DNA from: Myxococcota bacterium
GTDB lineage: Bacteria > Myxococcota_C > UBA6777
DNA: 25,478 bases
NCBI GenBank assembly: GCA_023150835.1
Contig: JAKLKB010000100.1
Span: forward strand, 1 to 25,478
Reading direction: 5' to 3'
This document shows, in pieces, positions 24,021 through 25,478 of this stretch (its first letter is position 1; every line of letters begins with the position of its first letter). Made by a program: the position numbers and the translations under genes. The notes beneath the pieces were generated by a model. The model was not told the origin of the DNA. It saw only the letters and a program-made list of their open reading frames with translations, and searched no databases.

Positions 24021-24545
24021 ATGCTACAAGTCGGAAAACCCGCCCCTCACTTCAAAGGTCAAGCCCTCGTCGGACGCGAATTCAAAGATATCAACCTCGA
24101 TGCCCTCAAAGGAAAATGGGTGGTCTTGTTCTTCTATCCGATGGACTTCACCTTCGTTTGCCCGACCGAACTGGTCGCCTTTAACAACGCCGTCGCAGAC
24201 TTCGAAGATCGCAATGCCCTCGTGATCTCCGCCTCCACCGACACCGTCTTTAGCCACCTTGGCTGGGTCAAAGCAGATGAACGCCTCGCCAGCCTCAAAT
24301 ACCCCATCCTTGGCGATGTCACCAAAAAGATCTCCCAAGATTACGGTGTCCTGACCGATGAAGGCATCGCCTTGCGCGGTACCTTTATTATCGACAACGC
24401 TGGAATCCTCCGCTGGGCCGCTCAATACGACCTCAATGTCGGTCGCAATATCGAAGAAACACTCCGCGTCCTTGACGCCCTTCAAACCGACGAACTCTGC
24501 CCTTGCAACTGGGAAAAAGGCCAAGACACGATCAAAGCAGGCTGA
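24021..24545 (+). CDS. Typical 2-Cys peroxiredoxin (AhpC/TSA family)
   Basis: 174 aa from the ATG at 24021, with AAGGAG 6 nt upstream; a longer open frame from 23919 has no SD and no family similarity in its extra part. The protein reduces hydrogen peroxide and alkyl hydroperoxides in the cytoplasm. The peroxidatic Cys47 lies in MDFTFVCPTE, where Pro48, Thr49 and the downstream Arg complete the active site. The resolving Cys160 lies in ELCPCNW, with an extra Cys162. The length is slightly shorter than E. coli AhpC (187 aa). The AhpD-like gene follows after 64 bp, so the two probably form an antioxidant operon with AhpD as a candidate reductant. Confidence 0.95.
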   Translation: MLQVGKPAPHFKGQALVGREFKDINLDALKGKWVVLFFYPMDFTFVCPTELVAFNNAVADFEDRNALVISASTDTVFSHLGWVKADERLASLKYPILGDVTKKISQDYGVLTDEGIALRGTFIIDNAGILRWAAQYDLNVGRNIEETLRVLDALQTDELCPCNWEKGQDTIKAG

Positions 24546-24609
24546 CACGCTGTCCATCCCATCCTGTACGGGCGAAGACCCTTGCATCCGAAATGGAAAG
24601 GAGACGTGT

Positions 24610-25230
24610 ATGTCTGTACTCCCTCCGACCTCATCTGCCGAAGCATCCGAGCGCGCCAACAAAGCCATCGAACGCTTTCAAGAAAAAATGGGTAGCCCTG
24701 CTCCCGCATTTTTGCACGCGATGCTTGGCTCTGAGTCGATGATCCACGACACCTTTATGAACCTTGACACCCTTCTCAACAAAGGAAAGCTCGCCAACGA
24801 TGCCAAGGCTCTTATGGGCTTTGCGGCAGCAACCACCGCTCGCAACCAAGACGTCGCACGCTGGTTTGCCGAGATGTCCCGAAAACACGGTCGAAGCGAT
24901 GCCGATCTTCACGAAGTCCTCGCCGTGGTCGCCACCTGCACATCGTACAATCAACTCTATAAGTTCCGTTATTTGTCCCAAGATCCGACCTTTGCGCAGA
25001 TGCGACCCGGACTTCGCGCCACCCCCTTCGTCAACTCCACCCTCAGCAAGGATATCGTCGAACTCCTTTGTGTCGGCGTCTCCACGATCAACGGATGTCA
25101 AAGCTGCGTGTCAGGACACGTCCAAGCCGCCCTTCAAGCCGGCCTGACGCACGAGATGATCGAAGATGCTGTACGCATCACCGCCGCCACCGCTGGTATC
25201 TGCGCTTGGAGCGCAAACACCCTCGGCTAA
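24610..25230 (+). CDS. AhpD-like carboxymuconolactone decarboxylase-family peroxidase/reductase
   Basis: 206 aa from the ATG at 24610, with AAAGGAG about 7 nt upstream. The C-terminal half holds the AhpD signature GCQSCVSGHVQAAL: Cys163 and Cys166 (C-x2-C) with His170. The upstream segment at about 65-120 looks like a second, degenerate AhpD-fold repeat (LMGFAAATTARNQD) in which the redox cysteines are missing, as in other AhpD proteins. In known systems AhpD couples lipoyl or thioredoxin reductants to AhpC, so this one probably recycles the neighbouring peroxiredoxin. It could also act as a stand-alone alkylhydroperoxidase. No clear terminator is seen after the stop. Confidence 0.9.
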   Translation: MSVLPPTSSAEASERANKAIERFQEKMGSPAPAFLHAMLGSESMIHDTFMNLDTLLNKGKLANDAKALMGFAAATTARNQDVARWFAEMSRKHGRSDADLHEVLAVVATCTSYNQLYKFRYLSQDPTFAQMRPGLRATPFVNSTLSKDIVELLCVGVSTINGCQSCVSGHVQAALQAGLTHEMIEDAVRITAATAGICAWSANTLG

Positions 25231-25267
25231 TACGCTATCCGAGCGATGCGTACACAAAGAAAAGTAC

Positions 25268-25301
25268 GTATACGCCCTGTAATCGGGCAGCCCCCTGTTG
25301 C
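25268..25301 (+). repeat. Palindromic intergenic repeat, family A, partial copy 2
   Basis: ACGCCCTGTAATCGGGCAGC (25271-25290) matches the left half of the 57-bp family A unit; the right arm (CTGCCCCTAC) is missing. It contains GCCC/GGGC arms of its own. Confidence 0.5.
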
Positions 25302-25388
25302 ACTTGGACCAACTCATGCCATTCGTTTGCGATCATCATTCCTACAATATCCGTCAAAAGCGTATCCAAAAGTGTCGATGCGATTTGT

Positions 25389-25444
25389 TGTAAACGCCCT
25401 GTGATTGGGCAGCCACACCTGTCTGCCCCTACTTTTTCACGTAC
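25389..25444 (+). repeat. Palindromic intergenic repeat, family A, copy 3
   Basis: A 56-bp unit with ACGCCCTGTGATTGGGCAGC, CTGCCCCTAC and a terminal ACGTAC. It aligns base for base with 4938-4994 except for a few substitutions and a 1-bp gap, in the same orientation. The 25231-25478 tail holds this and the partial copy and no gene. Confidence 0.6.
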
Positions 25445-25478
25445 TTCACGGACGGAACTCGTAGAAACTGTTTGCTTT

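Overview
The window looks like a chromosomal segment of a Gram-negative bacterium of moderately high GC, probably Myxococcota or a related former deltaproteobacterial lineage. That guess rests on giant Cys-rich lipoproteins combining MopE-like, Stig1-like and RCC1 repeats, a WD40-propeller lipoprotein, and many palindromic intergenic repeats. No rRNA, tRNA or other taxon marker is present, so the placement is an inference.

Left half (1-13884): a same-strand (-) tandem array of at least four paralogous surface lipoproteins. One is cut by the window edge (1-269) and three are complete (1153-4869, 5041-8772, 8866-12615). Each complete protein has a lipobox signal, two MopE-type Asp-rich motifs, five Stig1-like Cys repeats, a seven-blade RCC1 propeller, a sixth Stig1 repeat and a second seven-blade RCC1 propeller. 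Nearly every blade carries a C-x8/9-C pair. A small secreted Cys-rich gene stands divergently beside the first and last members. The right copy (13117-13884) is intact and has a pacifastin-like inhibitor motif. The left copy (647-763) is truncated, and a foldback element sits between its Shine-Dalgarno sequence and start codon.

Middle (13914-14929): a fragment of an OPT-family oligopeptide transporter, then about 770 bp of non-coding palindromic repeats, ending in a promoter/operator-like site.

Right half: a 1355-aa lipoprotein with 28 WD40 blades (four seven-blade propellers), then an exported GH31 enzyme closely resembling sulfoquinovosidase YihQ but with Gln at the position of the sulfonate-binding Arg. 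These two genes probably share a transcript. A BrnT-like toxin / CopG-type antitoxin pair follows, then a convergent aldehyde dehydrogenase, a typical 2-Cys peroxiredoxin and an AhpD-like protein in a likely peroxide-defence operon. The right edge holds two members of a palindromic repeat family also present at 4938-4994.

The most unusual content is the disulfide-rich double-propeller lipoprotein array. Its paralogues share scaffold domains but differ sharply in the first two blades of propeller 1, and adjacent blades of propeller 2 have been homogenised within each gene. This looks like a recombining, diversifying surface-protein family. Its function cannot be read from the sequence.
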